Assembly: GCA_937801655.1 (NCBI GenBank)
Contig: CALMWC010000003.1
Location: 66,574-128,473, forward strand
Reading direction: 5' to 3'
Origin: an uncultured Gammaproteobacteria bacterium
Lineage (GTDB): Bacteria; Pseudomonadota; Gammaproteobacteria; Steroidobacterales; UBA11654
Length of the DNA stretch: 61,900 nucleotides
Shown: piece by piece, positions 1 to 9,880 of the stretch
Layout of the letters: the number at the start of each line of letters is the position of its first letter
Position numbering within the stretch: position 1 is the first letter of the stretch
Notes under the pieces: generated by a model
Told to the model about the DNA's origin: nothing
What the model saw: the letters and a program-made list of their open reading frames with translations, nothing else
The model's database searches: none
Made by a program: the position numbers and the translations under genes

Positions 1-2
1 GT

Positions 3-383
3 TATACCAATTTAAAAAAAACATTAGAGCGTATTAAAGAAAAACCCGTTTTTTTAAAAATTGATATAGAAGGTTATGAGTATCAAATCCTTGATGAAAT
101 AATATTAAATTCAGAACTCCTATCTGGAATGGTTATAGAGTTTCACAAAATTTCTGATCATACAGATGAAATAACGAATTTCATAAATAATTTTGAGCTT
201 GAATTAGTTCATCTACATCCAAACAATAATAGAGTTGATGATCATGGCGATCCTAGGGCAATAGAGATGTCATTTGCTAGAGACCCAAAGAAGTTAAGCG
301 AGAGATCTGTCTTGCCTCATCCTTTGGATCAATTGAATGTCCCAAGGAAGAAAACCGTTGAATTAAATTTTATGGATAGTTAG
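3..383 (+). CDS. FkbM family methyltransferase, C-terminal part
   Basis: The reading frame is open from the first bases of the window and ends at TAG in 381-383, so the start lies outside; the first in-window ATG (129) is internal. The frame encodes FLKIDIEGYEYQILDEI at about residues 17-33 of the visible part, the classic FkbM signature: an acidic residue in K-I-D-x-E-G followed by an E-x-x-x-L helix. FHKI follows further on. FkbM proteins are SAM-dependent O-methyltransferases, often acting on sugars or cell-surface glycans; the substrate here cannot be told. The tail (RSVLPHPLDQLN) is not diagnostic. The family call is firm, the role is not. Confidence 0.8.
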   Translation, partial: YTNLKKTLERIKEKPVFLKIDIEGYEYQILDEIILNSELLSGMVIEFHKISDHTDEITNFINNFELELVHLHPNNNRVDDHGDPRAIEMSFARDPKKLSERSVLPHPLDQLNVPRKKTVELNFMDS

Positions 384-408
384 TGTAAGCGGCTATTAGA
401 ACTGGAGT

Positions 409-2295
409 TTATAGTATTAACTGCTCATTAACCGCTCGGTCAGCAGCATCTATTGCGCCAGTAAGATAAGCAGAAGCTGAAGCATCTGAGTTGGCTATTG
501 AAATACGTCCCATTTGTGCTCTGCCAGCAATATGCGGCCCATTGTTTTCGTTGAACTCCACAGGATCTGAATAATCAAGATATTCATACGCATAACCATG
601 CGGCCATCGATTCACAGTAATTGCTGATATATCTCGCTCTGCATCAAATCCACCATCGCCAAGAGCACCAGTCATTTGGCTAACAATTTTATTTTCAAAA
701 TAATCAAAACTCATTTCATATAACTTAGTTCTTCCAGCTATACATTGCTCTCGTGCATTCAATCCTTTATCTGGATCTAGAGGCACATGGGTACCATGAA
801 TAACGGTCGGCTGATCTGGATTTTGGGTGAAATTATAGCCTCCCATACTGACTGGAAAATCAAGGCCAAATGAATGCATCAAACTGGGTTGCGGAATATA
901 GAAGCTTCGGTATCCAAGATTTGAAAACGCATTCCAATTCCTAACAGCAATACTAATATATACTAGTGGCATTTTTGTGGCATAAGAGATGGCTTCTTTC
1001 TGAATTTGAGGCATTTCAGGACAAATATCTGGGATGATATTGTTATAACATGCCATGATCACATTAGCACTTCTCACCCGATATGATCTCCCATCATTGA
1101 TATAAGTAACATCAACTGCTTTTTCACTTGGTGTATGTTGCACCTTGATAGCCGATGAGTTCAATCTGATTCTAACCATTGATGAGTCCAAATCAAGCCT
1201 ACTATAATCAACTCTTGCTTTCACAAGATCTTCCATGGTCCTGCCTGGAATCGCACTGGGTATTAACTTACGGACAATTGAGCGAGCAAAACCTGCATTG
1301 CCATCGGGAAAATGAAAAATATAAGGCTCATCCCTATCATAGTTTTGTTCAGCTATTTTAAGGTCAAGACCCAGTGTTCCGGGCATTTGTGATTTATAAG
1401 CATCTAAAGCAGACAATGCATCCCATCCTATCCCCCATAAACCTCGAGACATATCTCTGTAGAGTAGAACAACCTCTTCAGGAACATTGACATATTGTCT
1501 TAAATAATCACTATAACTTGTTTGTCTCAGCAGATTAATTATATCCTCTTGAGACCCCATCCCTTCGAGATAATTCTCTGTTTCACTCAATAATTTAAAT
1601 AGAGCAGTTTTTGAGTCTTTTGCAATAGGATAGGCATTAATAATATTGATGATTTCTTGATCATTATGTTTTATTTCTTTTCCTAAAATATTATCAGATA
1701 CGAAATCTTTGCCATATTGATCACGACTGAAATACAGGCCACGTCCCAGTTTTCGATCTTTGAAGTAATTACCATCAAAGTGATCATAAAAACGCTCAGT
1801 ATGAATCCCTACATCTTTCAGTAGTTTCTTTCCTACAGAAGACCAGCTATTTGGGTCAGCGATAGACTGACTGCCTCCATAACCAATGAGTTGCTTGCCA
1901 TTAACAGTGAATTCATTACGTTTTGCATGGCCTCCAAAATCATCATGATTATCTATAATCAATATCCTTGAATTTTCCCCATGACGTTGCTTGTAGAAAT
2001 ATGCAGCTGATAAGCCTGAAATACCACCTCCAACAACAACCAGATCATAATCAGGATCAGTCTGATTAGTGGGTTCTGCCCAACGAGCGCCATTCCTAGA
2101 GAGAGCATGAGCAATTTCAAATGAGCCAGGATGGTTGCCCCGCATACCCAAGAGTTCAGGCGGATACAAAGATTTAGTGCTTGATTGATGATTCATGGCA
2201 AGCAGCTCGAAAGGAGATAATGCAGTGGATGCCGTCAAGCTCATAGCAACACCATTCATAAAGTCACGCCGGTTGATATTTAACTTTTTAGCCAC
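409..2295 (-). CDS. Tat-type FAD/NAD(P)-binding oxidoreductase, spermidine dehydrogenase-like
   Basis: 628 residues. The N-terminus has a twin-arginine motif (NRRDFMNG, R9-R10) and a hydrophobic stretch, suggesting Tat export. A Rossmann dinucleotide motif VVVGGGISGLSAA lies at about 86-98, followed by FGGHAKRNEF, typical of FAD amine oxidoreductases. The conserved MRGNHPGSFE block (51-60) is also present in the paralogue at 29057-31036, which sits in a polyamine cluster; I recall this block from proteins annotated as spermidine dehydrogenases. The start is GTG with GGAG about 10 bases upstream. It lies 50 bases downstream of the amidase gene on the same strand, probably one transcript. The substrate is inferred to be a polyamine or other amine; not proven. 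Confidence 0.75.
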   Translation of the reverse strand: MAKKLNINRRDFMNGVAMSLTASTALSPFELLAMNHQSSTKSLYPPELLGMRGNHPGSFEIAHALSRNGARWAEPTNQTDPDYDLVVVGGGISGLSAAYFYKQRHGENSRILIIDNHDDFGGHAKRNEFTVNGKQLIGYGGSQSIADPNSWSSVGKKLLKDVGIHTERFYDHFDGNYFKDRKLGRGLYFSRDQYGKDFVSDNILGKEIKHNDQEIINIINAYPIAKDSKTALFKLLSETENYLEGMGSQEDIINLLRQTSYSDYLRQYVNVPEEVVLLYRDMSRGLWGIGWDALSALDAYKSQMPGTLGLDLKIAEQNYDRDEPYIFHFPDGNAGFARSIVRKLIPSAIPGRTMEDLVKARVDYSRLDLDSSMVRIRLNSSAIKVQHTPSEKAVDVTYINDGRSYRVRSANVIMACYNNIIPDICPEMPQIQKEAISYATKMPLVYISIAVRNWNAFSNLGYRSFYIPQPSLMHSFGLDFPVSMGGYNFTQNPDQPTVIHGTHVPLDPDKGLNAREQCIAGRTKLYEMSFDYFENKIVSQMTGALGDGGFDAERDISAITVNRWPHGYAYEYLDYSDPVEFNENNGPHIAGRAQMGRISIANSDASASAYLTGAIDAADRAVNEQLIL

Positions 2296-2345
2296 AGATC
2301 ATACACTCCAATTAAATTCCAAATGAGACAATCCAATCCAAGCCA

Positions 2346-3488
2346 CTAACTTATATCTTTTGCTTTATCGATACGGCTTTGAACTTTTTCACTGACTTCC
2401 AATGGCTCCCAATCAGGGGGAGGAGTATATATACCCATATCAACCATTTTATTAACTTGGTTTTTTACTAACTCCAATTGGTCTTCTTCAGTAAAAGGGG
2501 GTTCATCAATGCATAGATTTTTAGGGTAAATTCCACCCTTTGCCATCATGGCATCATAAATAATTTTATATTCTTCTACTCTCATATCTTTGGCTAAGTT
2601 TTGCCATTGCCCCCTGACTCTAAAATCACGAAGACCATCAATATTAAGAATTCCACTCACCAATGCTTCACCCCCACTAAGATACTCGGAAATAATCTGA
2701 CCACGATAATCAATAATTTGACTTCGGCCGTTACTCATTTTGAAGTCTTCTCCTCCAGGCATATAAATTCCTCCAATATTAGGAGCGAGGACATAGCAGG
2801 TATTGAAGATGGCATGAGACTGATTTTGAATTTGATTCATCTGATTTCCCATCCATGGTTCTGGATATTGAGACCGATAAATTATTTCAGCTCCATTTAA
2901 TGCAAGACCTCTTGCCGCCTCAGGATAGCTGCCCTCAGCACAGATTAATGTACCGATATTACCAATTTCAGTTTTCGCAACTGGGTATAATGCCTCCAAT
3001 AGCTTTTCTGGATCATCACCATATTTCTCTATATAAACATTCCATATATCACTTGGAGCAGTATTTGTTTCTCTTTGATAGAAGGAAGTTTTTATATGTT
3101 GATGAATGACCTCACCTTTAGGATCAATAATAAAAGCAATATTGAAGATCCTATCCTTCATGATGTCTGGAGCTTTTGCTATCATTTGAGCAATAAGATA
3201 AATGCCATGTTCTTTACAAATCTTTCCTAAAAACTCTGTTTCTTTCCCTGGGATTTCTGGAACCACTTCACGAGCAATCCGAATATGCTCATCCCCACCT
3301 CCCAAACACCAACCACCGATTCCACCTTCAGAAATAGTGACCAATTTTACTGGAAGATCTAGGCTGCAATTCCATACAGCATAACCAATGCTTGTTTCTA
3401 AACGCTCTAAGTCTTTCCAGTAATCACTAATATCTAGCGCCATATGGGACTCATTTTGTATTCCAACTGCTGAGTATTGAAGCATCAT
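2346..3488 (-). CDS. Carbon-nitrogen hydrolase (nitrilase superfamily; aliphatic amidase/formamidase-like)
   Basis: 380 residues with the nitrilase-superfamily triad: Glu54 in TISEGGIGGW, Lys133 in HQHIKTSF and Cys183 in LICAEGSYPE. These enzymes hydrolyse C-N bonds of amides, nitriles or carbamoyl groups. The length and the C-terminal extension (about residues 280-380) fit the aliphatic amidase/formamidase branch better than short omega-amidases. The start ATG-ATG has AAGGAATT just upstream. There is no signal peptide, so it is cytoplasmic. It precedes the FAD oxidoreductase gene, so the two may act in sequence on an amine/amide compound. The gene is divergent from the MFS transporter at 3592, which could import the substrate. 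The exact substrate is unknown. Confidence 0.75.
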   Translation of the reverse strand: MMLQYSAVGIQNESHMALDISDYWKDLERLETSIGYAVWNCSLDLPVKLVTISEGGIGGWCLGGGDEHIRIAREVVPEIPGKETEFLGKICKEHGIYLIAQMIAKAPDIMKDRIFNIAFIIDPKGEVIHQHIKTSFYQRETNTAPSDIWNVYIEKYGDDPEKLLEALYPVAKTEIGNIGTLICAEGSYPEAARGLALNGAEIIYRSQYPEPWMGNQMNQIQNQSHAIFNTCYVLAPNIGGIYMPGGEDFKMSNGRSQIIDYRGQIISEYLSGGEALVSGILNIDGLRDFRVRGQWQNLAKDMRVEEYKIIYDAMMAKGGIYPKNLCIDEPPFTEEDQLELVKNQVNKMVDMGIYTPPPDWEPLEVSEKVQSRIDKAKDIS

Positions 3489-3529
3489 AATTCCTTATTT
3501 TGATTTAAATGATAAAAATAAAGTTCTAA

Positions 3530-3570
3530 CTTGTTAATATTATTAAAACATATATTAGTGAGTTAACAAG
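3530..3570. promoter_or_regulatory. Inverted repeat in a divergent promoter region
   Basis: The arms CTTGTTAA (3530-3537) and TTAACAAG (3563-3570) are perfect reverse complements spaced by 25 bases. They lie between the divergent amidase (minus) and MFS (plus) genes. Position and symmetry fit an operator for a dimeric regulator, but no regulator gene is adjacent. Confidence 0.3.
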
Positions 3571-3591
3571 ACATACATATTTGAGGAGCTT

Positions 3592-4860
3592 ATGAATCAA
3601 GAAAATAGTGATAGTAGTCAGGAAAGTAACCTAATGGAATCTTTCAAACAAATACCAGCATCGTCTTATAAAGTATTTTTTATCTGCTTGATTGGAGTAA
3701 CTTTTGCCAATTTAGATCATTCTATTTTTATTTTAGTAAGTGAGAAATTCCAAGAGGATTTTGGTTGGGCTCTCACTGATGTGGGTTGGTATGTTGCAAT
3801 CACATTTTTTATATCAGGAATACTTTGTACTCAAGTAGGAGTGCTAACAGATCGGATTGGCAGAAAAAAATCATTACTAATTTCAACATTTTTAACCCCT
3901 ATTTTTGTTGCTTATTTGGCTATTGCTCCCAATACACTAGCTGTATTAGCTGCGAGGACACTTGGGTTTACAGCAGCCGGAGCTCAATCCCCGATTACTC
4001 TCACAACAGTAACAGAGTCTTCACCACCAAGATTCAGGGGTTTATTCACAGGTATTTTGCAAATTGGCTTTCCATTAGGATGGTTTTTTGCATCATTTTT
4101 AGTGGTATTTATGATTGACACTTTGTCTATTAATTGGAGGTATACATTTCTTTTAGCGTTTTTATTTGTTCCTTATGGTTGGATTATTCACAAGTACTTA
4201 CCAGAATCTAAAGCATGGCTTGCGGCTCAAGATAAGAAAACTGATGACCAACCTAAGCCTAGCACCATGATATTATTTAACCAGCAATACAGAAGAAAGA
4301 CTTTGCTCTTATTCTCTGGACAATTTCTATATGCATTTGCTTATGGCAGCACCTTAATGTTGGTTCTATATTTTACGCAATCAAGAGGCTGGGAGATTGT
4401 AGATGCAATTAAGATAGTAGGACTTTCTTATGGAATAGGCTCATTTGGCTATATTGCAGCTGCAATTGTGGGTGAATTTTTCTTAATAAGACGTAATACC
4501 ATAATTCTATGGGCACTCCTTGGTGGTTTAGCTTTTGTTTATTTAATTTGGTTTGCTGATTCTTGGAATAAGGTTCTGATCAGCTATGGACTAATGACCT
4601 TATTCTTTTATGGTGCGTATGCAGTTATGGCAACCTTTATTGCTGAAAACTTTCCAGCTGAGGTTAGAGCGACAGGAGCTAGTTTTTGTGGAACGTTGGG
4701 TATTAATTTAGGTTTTGGGTTAGGTCCTCTAGCTATAACATATGCCGCTACAGCTTATGGTTGGAATATGGCATATACGATAGTTGGTATAATACCTATT
4801 ATTCTTGCAGCTCTAATTTTTCTATTTTTGAAACCAGTACCAAGAGGGGAAGTGTTTTAA
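3592..4860 (+). CDS. MFS transporter
   Basis: 422 residues with about 12 hydrophobic helices. The MFS signature between helices 2 and 3 is seen as GVLTDRIGRKKSLL. A second PESKAWL-type motif after helix 6 (KYLPESKAWLAAQ) is typical of the sugar/aromatic-acid proton symporter branch. GAGGAG lies 4 bases before the ATG. It is an inner-membrane transporter, divergent from the amidase/FAD-oxidoreductase pair, and probably imports a small organic acid or amine for that pathway; the substrate is inferred from context only. Confidence 0.8.
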   Translation: MNQENSDSSQESNLMESFKQIPASSYKVFFICLIGVTFANLDHSIFILVSEKFQEDFGWALTDVGWYVAITFFISGILCTQVGVLTDRIGRKKSLLISTFLTPIFVAYLAIAPNTLAVLAARTLGFTAAGAQSPITLTTVTESSPPRFRGLFTGILQIGFPLGWFFASFLVVFMIDTLSINWRYTFLLAFLFVPYGWIIHKYLPESKAWLAAQDKKTDDQPKPSTMILFNQQYRRKTLLLFSGQFLYAFAYGSTLMLVLYFTQSRGWEIVDAIKIVGLSYGIGSFGYIAAAIVGEFFLIRRNTIILWALLGGLAFVYLIWFADSWNKVLISYGLMTLFFYGAYAVMATFIAENFPAEVRATGASFCGTLGINLGFGLGPLAITYAATAYGWNMAYTIVGIIPIILAALIFLFLKPVPRGEVF

Positions 4861-4917
4861 ATCAAGTTTTTCTACTTAGGAATTTATACTAATTCACTAA
4901 TATAAATGAATTGTTGA

Positions 4918-7674
4918 TCAGCTATCAACATATCTCTCAAAATCACAAGTGTAGTCATGAAAAGTATGATTAGGCTCATAACCAAATGGTTTCCAGCCTA
5001 GATGACCATAACCTCCAGCAATTGATGTAGGCTTAATAAGCCCACCTGTTTGAACAACTGCTCCAAAATTTTGTCTATTTCTAAACATCATTGGATCCCA
5101 GCCATGATACATATAAAGCATATTTGGCCCCATTGCTGATGTGACGTGAGCTTGAGCAATAAATGAACCAGCCTTATTATGAACTTTAATCAGTTCACCA
5201 TCGCTGACACCTTTGCTTTTTGCATCATCAGGATTTATATAAATATCAGGCTCACCTCTTTGTAAGCTGAGCAAGAAACTATCGTCTCTCCACATACTAT
5301 GAATACCATGTCTTGCATGACCCATAAGCATCTTCATTGGGTAACCTTTGTTGACAAGCGCATCCTTATGTCTGGGTAAAACTTCATCAAATTCAAAAAA
5401 CCATTCATGATCAATATAAAATTGTTGTCGATGAGTGAGAGTTTTATATCCAATTTTTTCATTGACGCTATCATAAATATCAGAATAGTAGGGCGATTCC
5501 TTACTATGCATTGTTGTTTCCGAACCTTTGTTTCTAATAAATCCTTTCTCAGCAAGCTCATCATAGGAAACATTTTGTATGCCGCTTGTATTGTCTAGAA
5601 GAAATTGAATTACTTCTTTAACTGATGTGATGGTTCCATTATCAGTGTAGTCATCATGATATTTTTTAAAGTCTCGTTTTATAGGGACTCCTATCACATT
5701 GTCATCAATTGGTTGGAGGTCTCTCTCTTTAGCTCTTTGAGCTATAGCTTTCGTAAGCTTCTCATAAGCAGCCCAATCATCTATACATTCCCCTAAAGGT
5801 TCAACTGCCTTATCAATCACCTGCATAAAGGGTGTTCTGGGTTCTAAGTGAAAATCATGTTTTTCATAATGATGTGCTATCGGTAGAACATAGTCTGAAT
5901 ACATTGATGTTGTGCCCATATCTGTTGCAAAAGTCACTATAGTATCAAGTTTACCGAAGGCAGTTTCCCTCCAGCGCTTTCCAGATGATCGCCATGCTGC
6001 TGCGTTTGTTCCCGAGAATATACCCATTTTCCATGGAACTTTGGAGTAGTCTGGGAACCAACCATTTTCAACAGATTGATTAAAATAGTCATCCATCTCA
6101 TCTGCTAATTCTTTTCCATAGATATCTTCATTAAATTCTTTCATGTTGGCATGAACATAATCCCATCTAGATAAAGTTGCTACTCTAAAAGCAGCAGCTG
6201 GATTTTTCATTGCAAATGGAAATACTGCATCATCTTTTGCTAAATTGGTGATGGTGAGGCCACCCCCTTCTTTACCTGTATTGCCCGTAATACAGAGCAA
6301 TAAAAAGAAAGCCCTCTGCAATAGATCCCCATGTATGTATTTTGAAGCACGATAACCAGCATAAATCATTCCAGGTTTTGCTAAGGCAAATTTTCTAGCT
6401 ACTTCTCTGATTACTTGGGCATTAACACCTGTAACTTCCTCTGCCATTTCCGGTGTGTGTTCGGCAGCCCTTCTTTTGGTTAATTCAAAGATGGTTGTTA
6501 CTTCTACAAGCCCATTATCAGTTTCTATAGTCCACTCTCCCTCTAAAGCTGGATCTATGCCTTCCAAGGAAATTGAAGGCATTTGAATGAGATGCTCAGG
6601 CGTTCCTGGGGCCACTGGCGGTGTTCCTGTTCCTGGTGCAGCAACTAACGATTCACTGGCAAGATCCCAAACATAAAATAGATTATCTTTTGCATCACTT
6701 GTATTTATGAAATCTGTTTCTCTTAGATATTTAAGATTGTCTTTTCTTACCAAGAAGGGCAGATCTGATTGTTCTTTCATGTAATCAGTATCATAAGTTT
6801 TATCTTCTAATATCGTATGAACCATAGCCATGGCTAAGGCAATATCACTGCCAGGTTTTGGGTTTAACCACTTACTTGCATGCATAGCGGTAGGATTGAA
6901 GTCAGGTGAGATTGAAATAACTTCAGTGCCATTATATTTAGCTTCCCAGAAAAAATGAGCATCTGGAATACGAGTTACAGCCGGATTGCAAAACCAAATT
7001 AAACAACATTTTGATTTGTATATTTCAGCCATGGTATTGCCCAAGGTGACATGACCAAATGTAATATGTGCACCTGAGAATAAGTCACCAACACCTGCAA
7101 ATGCCTCAGGCATTTGAACACCACTGATATTCGCAAATCTTAGCAAGCTGGCATAAGATGCTCTTTTCATAACCATTTGTGTGCCAAGCCCACAGGTGAT
7201 TGATTCCGGTCCATGCTCAATACTGTAATCTAGGAATTTATCTGCCACTTCTAACATAGCTTGATCCCATGTGATCCTTTCCCATTTTCCTTCACCCCTC
7301 TCTCCCACTCGTTTTAGCGGGTAGAGAATTCTTTGTTTGCCATACATATATTTGGAATGGCTCAAACCCTTTTGACACCCTCTGGGTCCATAGTCTGGGG
7401 CATCGCTGGATGATCCATATTCACCTTGTTGTTCTTCTCTCCATACAACACCATTCTTCACAAAAACATTGAACGCGCATTGGCCTGTGCAATTGGTTCC
7501 ATGCGTTGAATGAGTGACACTATCCCAAGTCCATTTTTTTCTAGCAACATCTTCCCAAGATCTATAAGTAATATTATTGTCTTGAGCAATGACAGCATTT
7601 GAATAGTGGAGAGATATACCAGCACCTGCTCCAAGTAAAAAATTTCTTCTAGAGGTTTTTATCTGTTTATCCAT
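4918..7674 (-). CDS. Molybdopterin oxidoreductase, type II DMSO reductase (NarG-like) catalytic subunit
   Basis: 918 residues. It starts with a Tat motif (SRRNFLLGAGAG, R9-R10). An H-x3-C-x3-C-x33-C pattern (H58, C62, C66, C100) matches the His-containing [4Fe-4S] site of the type II DMSO reductase family (nitrate reductase NarG, ethylbenzene, DMS and selenate/chlorate enzymes). Asp197 in GVGDLFSG sits where that family has the Asp molybdenum ligand. The C-terminal domain has cofactor-binding features (GHARHGIHSMWRD, GWDP). Relatives work with an Fe-S beta subunit and often a haem gamma subunit; none is encoded nearby. It ends a minus-strand run starting at 10735, suggesting a role in oxidising or hydroxylating an organic substrate activated by the adjacent CoA ligase. 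The exact reaction is unknown. Confidence 0.8.
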   Translation of the reverse strand: MDKQIKTSRRNFLLGAGAGISLHYSNAVIAQDNNITYRSWEDVARKKWTWDSVTHSTHGTNCTGQCAFNVFVKNGVVWREEQQGEYGSSSDAPDYGPRGCQKGLSHSKYMYGKQRILYPLKRVGERGEGKWERITWDQAMLEVADKFLDYSIEHGPESITCGLGTQMVMKRASYASLLRFANISGVQMPEAFAGVGDLFSGAHITFGHVTLGNTMAEIYKSKCCLIWFCNPAVTRIPDAHFFWEAKYNGTEVISISPDFNPTAMHASKWLNPKPGSDIALAMAMVHTILEDKTYDTDYMKEQSDLPFLVRKDNLKYLRETDFINTSDAKDNLFYVWDLASESLVAAPGTGTPPVAPGTPEHLIQMPSISLEGIDPALEGEWTIETDNGLVEVTTIFELTKRRAAEHTPEMAEEVTGVNAQVIREVARKFALAKPGMIYAGYRASKYIHGDLLQRAFFLLLCITGNTGKEGGGLTITNLAKDDAVFPFAMKNPAAAFRVATLSRWDYVHANMKEFNEDIYGKELADEMDDYFNQSVENGWFPDYSKVPWKMGIFSGTNAAAWRSSGKRWRETAFGKLDTIVTFATDMGTTSMYSDYVLPIAHHYEKHDFHLEPRTPFMQVIDKAVEPLGECIDDWAAYEKLTKAIAQRAKERDLQPIDDNVIGVPIKRDFKKYHDDYTDNGTITSVKEVIQFLLDNTSGIQNVSYDELAEKGFIRNKGSETTMHSKESPYYSDIYDSVNEKIGYKTLTHRQQFYIDHEWFFEFDEVLPRHKDALVNKGYPMKMLMGHARHGIHSMWRDDSFLLSLQRGEPDIYINPDDAKSKGVSDGELIKVHNKAGSFIAQAHVTSAMGPNMLYMYHGWDPMMFRNRQNFGAVVQTGGLIKPTSIAGGYGHLGWKPFGYEPNHTFHDYTCDFERYVDS

Positions 7675-7700
7675 AAATTCAATTTAACACAAAGTTTCTT

Positions 7701-8342
7701 TTAAGAGTTATGTTGTCCAGGAATAACTAGTATTTTTCCGCTTGCTTGTCCAATAGCAAACTCAACTAAATTCATCCGATCATTACCAAAAAACATTTTA
7801 TCTTCAACAAACATAGTTGGTGAGCCAAAACCGCCTTTATCTATTAACTCTTGAGCATTACTTGTTAATTGTTTATCAAAATGATTGGTTTCAATTATCG
7901 ATAGAAATTCTTTTTTATCCAAGCCTATCTTTTCAGCTATATCTAGTAATATCTCTGTATTGGATATATCTAAACACTCTCCAAAGTGAGACTGAAATAT
8001 CAAACCACTATATTCATAGGCCTTTTCTTCTTTTATTGCATAAAAAGCACCTTGGAGTGCTTTTTTTGCAATGGCATGATCCATGTCTTTTTGTATTTTT
8101 ATTTTAACACTGCAGTAAGTGGCCCAATCTTGCAGATCTTTGTCTCGATAGTTAGACACTGCTGGAGAAATCTCTAGCTGTTTACTCTTCATTAATGAAC
8201 GGACTAATGAAATCTCAATTGGTTTCCAGTTTATAAGAGATGCGGTTCTTAAAATTGTTTGATTTAATCTTTTATAACTTAAGTATGTCCATGGACAGGA
8301 GTAATCAAAGTAATAATCAACTGTAATTTGTTTCTCAGCCAT
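7701..8342 (-). CDS. DsbA-family thioredoxin-fold protein, 2-hydroxychromene-2-carboxylate isomerase-like
   Basis: 213 residues without signal peptide. The N-terminus VDYYFDYSCPWTYLSYKRL has the first beta strand and active-site region (S15-C16-P17-W18) of the DsbA/HCCA-isomerase/GST-kappa group. The helical insertion and the C-terminal GGFGSPTMFVEDKMFFGNDR motif (cis-Pro region plus final strand) also fit. HCCA isomerases use glutathione in aromatic degradation; FrnE-like members act as thiol oxidoreductases. Its ATG overlaps the stop of the upstream CoA ligase gene (TGATG), implying translational coupling. Function in a degradative pathway is inferred. Confidence 0.7.
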   Translation of the reverse strand: MAEKQITVDYYFDYSCPWTYLSYKRLNQTILRTASLINWKPIEISLVRSLMKSKQLEISPAVSNYRDKDLQDWATYCSVKIKIQKDMDHAIAKKALQGAFYAIKEEKAYEYSGLIFQSHFGECLDISNTEILLDIAEKIGLDKKEFLSIIETNHFDKQLTSNAQELIDKGGFGSPTMFVEDKMFFGNDRMNLVEFAIGQASGKILVIPGQHNS

Positions 8343-9874
8343 CAGTTTATTTTTCTCAATTCTGTTTTCAATACCTTTCCATTGGCATTTCTAGGTATCG
8401 ATTCAATTGCAGAGATGATTTTAGGAATTTTAATATTTGATATCTTGCCCTCACAGAATTTTTCTAGATCTTCTAGTTCGAGTGCTTTTTTATTTTTCGT
8501 CACCACAAAAGCTTTGAGTGATTCTCCCCATTTTTCATCAGCTACACCAACAACAGCAACATCAATAATATCAGGATGTCCATACATCACTTCCTCAATT
8601 TCTCTAGGATAGATATTGACCCCACCTGAAATAACCATATCTTTCTTCCGATCAACAATATACAGATAGCCGTCTGCATCTTTTTTAGCTAGATCACCTA
8701 CTGTTAACCACCCTGACTGCAGTGCTTCTTCAGTTTCTTCTGGTCTATTCCAATAACCATTGAATAAATAAGGACTTGTTGAAAACAACTCTCCAACTTC
8801 TTCCGATTTACATTCTTCACCTTCTTCATTGAGAATCTTTATTGATGTTAGGGGGAAAGCTTGACCCACGCATTGTTGTTTTCTTAATTGATCCTTAGGT
8901 CTTAGATTGGATATGATTCCACCCTCAGTTGAACCATAGGTTTCATGTAGCATTCCTTCTCCAAATGTTTCAACGATACCTTCTTTAATCTTTTGTGGAA
9001 GAGCCGCTGCATTTGAAATAATGGTTGCCAAAGACTCACTATGATGATTTGTAAGTAAACTTTTTTCCAAACCAAGAATTCCATGAAAATGTGTAGGAAC
9101 GCCAAAAAAACCAGTTATATTTTCTTCTTTAAAAGTTTTTACTATGATTTCAGGGTTAAACCCATCCATGATTTGAGCATAACCTCCAAAGAAAATTGGT
9201 GCCAATGAAAATATCATTCCAGCACCATGGCACATTGGAGCAATGGCTAAAAATCTATCATCAGGAGAGTAGCATCCATACTCAACTGCCATAGCAAATA
9301 AAGTAAGAATTCTGGACCGATGTGGAACCAAAACACCCTTCGGTTTTCCTGTGGTACCTGATGTATAGGGCATTGTAAAAACATCCCATTCTTGAACAAT
9401 AGGTACTTCTTTAATTGGTTTAGATTGTTTCATCCAGTCTTCAAGCTCTCTCTCAATAACTATAATATTTTTAATTGTCTTGAATTCACAATCTAAAAGT
9501 GAGGCAGAGCTAGCTTGATCTACAAACAATACTTTTGCCTCAGCATCATCACAGATTGCCTGTATTTCTAGTGGGGACAGCTTAGGATTAATTGTAGCTA
9601 TTGGAACTCCTGCTTGTGAAGCACCTAAAACAATTTCCATATATTCAATGGAATTACCAGCAACAATAGCGATATGATCTTTGCTGCTTAAATTGAAATC
9701 ATGTATCAAGCCATTAGTAATAATATCCATTCTATTGACTAGAGTGCGATAGGTTCTTTCATGATCCCAATGCTTCATAGCAATTTTATTTGGGTTTCTT
9801 GACATGGCTGCTCTGATTCCATCTGGAATGGATAGATGCCTGAATGTGTTTGGTATTTGGGTAGAGTCAGCCAT
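8342..9874 (-). CDS. AMP-dependent acyl-CoA synthetase/ligase
   Basis: About 510 residues of the ANL superfamily. The P-loop-like motif YTSGTTGKPKG, the adenine-binding YGSTEGG, the hinge GDLAKKDADGYLYIVDRKKDM and the C-terminal catalytic lysine in NANGKVLK are all present. It should activate a carboxylic acid to its acyl-adenylate and CoA thioester. I chose ATG at 9874 (MADSTQIPN); an in-frame TTG at 9880, directly after the stop of the upstream amidohydrolase, is an alternative. It sits between the amidohydrolase and the DsbA-like gene in a run with almost no spacing. The substrate is unknown; medium-chain or aromatic acids are usual for this type. Confidence 0.85.
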   Translation of the reverse strand: MADSTQIPNTFRHLSIPDGIRAAMSRNPNKIAMKHWDHERTYRTLVNRMDIITNGLIHDFNLSSKDHIAIVAGNSIEYMEIVLGASQAGVPIATINPKLSPLEIQAICDDAEAKVLFVDQASSASLLDCEFKTIKNIIVIERELEDWMKQSKPIKEVPIVQEWDVFTMPYTSGTTGKPKGVLVPHRSRILTLFAMAVEYGCYSPDDRFLAIAPMCHGAGMIFSLAPIFFGGYAQIMDGFNPEIIVKTFKEENITGFFGVPTHFHGILGLEKSLLTNHHSESLATIISNAAALPQKIKEGIVETFGEGMLHETYGSTEGGIISNLRPKDQLRKQQCVGQAFPLTSIKILNEEGEECKSEEVGELFSTSPYLFNGYWNRPEETEEALQSGWLTVGDLAKKDADGYLYIVDRKKDMVISGGVNIYPREIEEVMYGHPDIIDVAVVGVADEKWGESLKAFVVTKNKKALELEDLEKFCEGKISNIKIPKIISAIESIPRNANGKVLKTELRKIN

Positions 9875-9880
9875 TACCAA

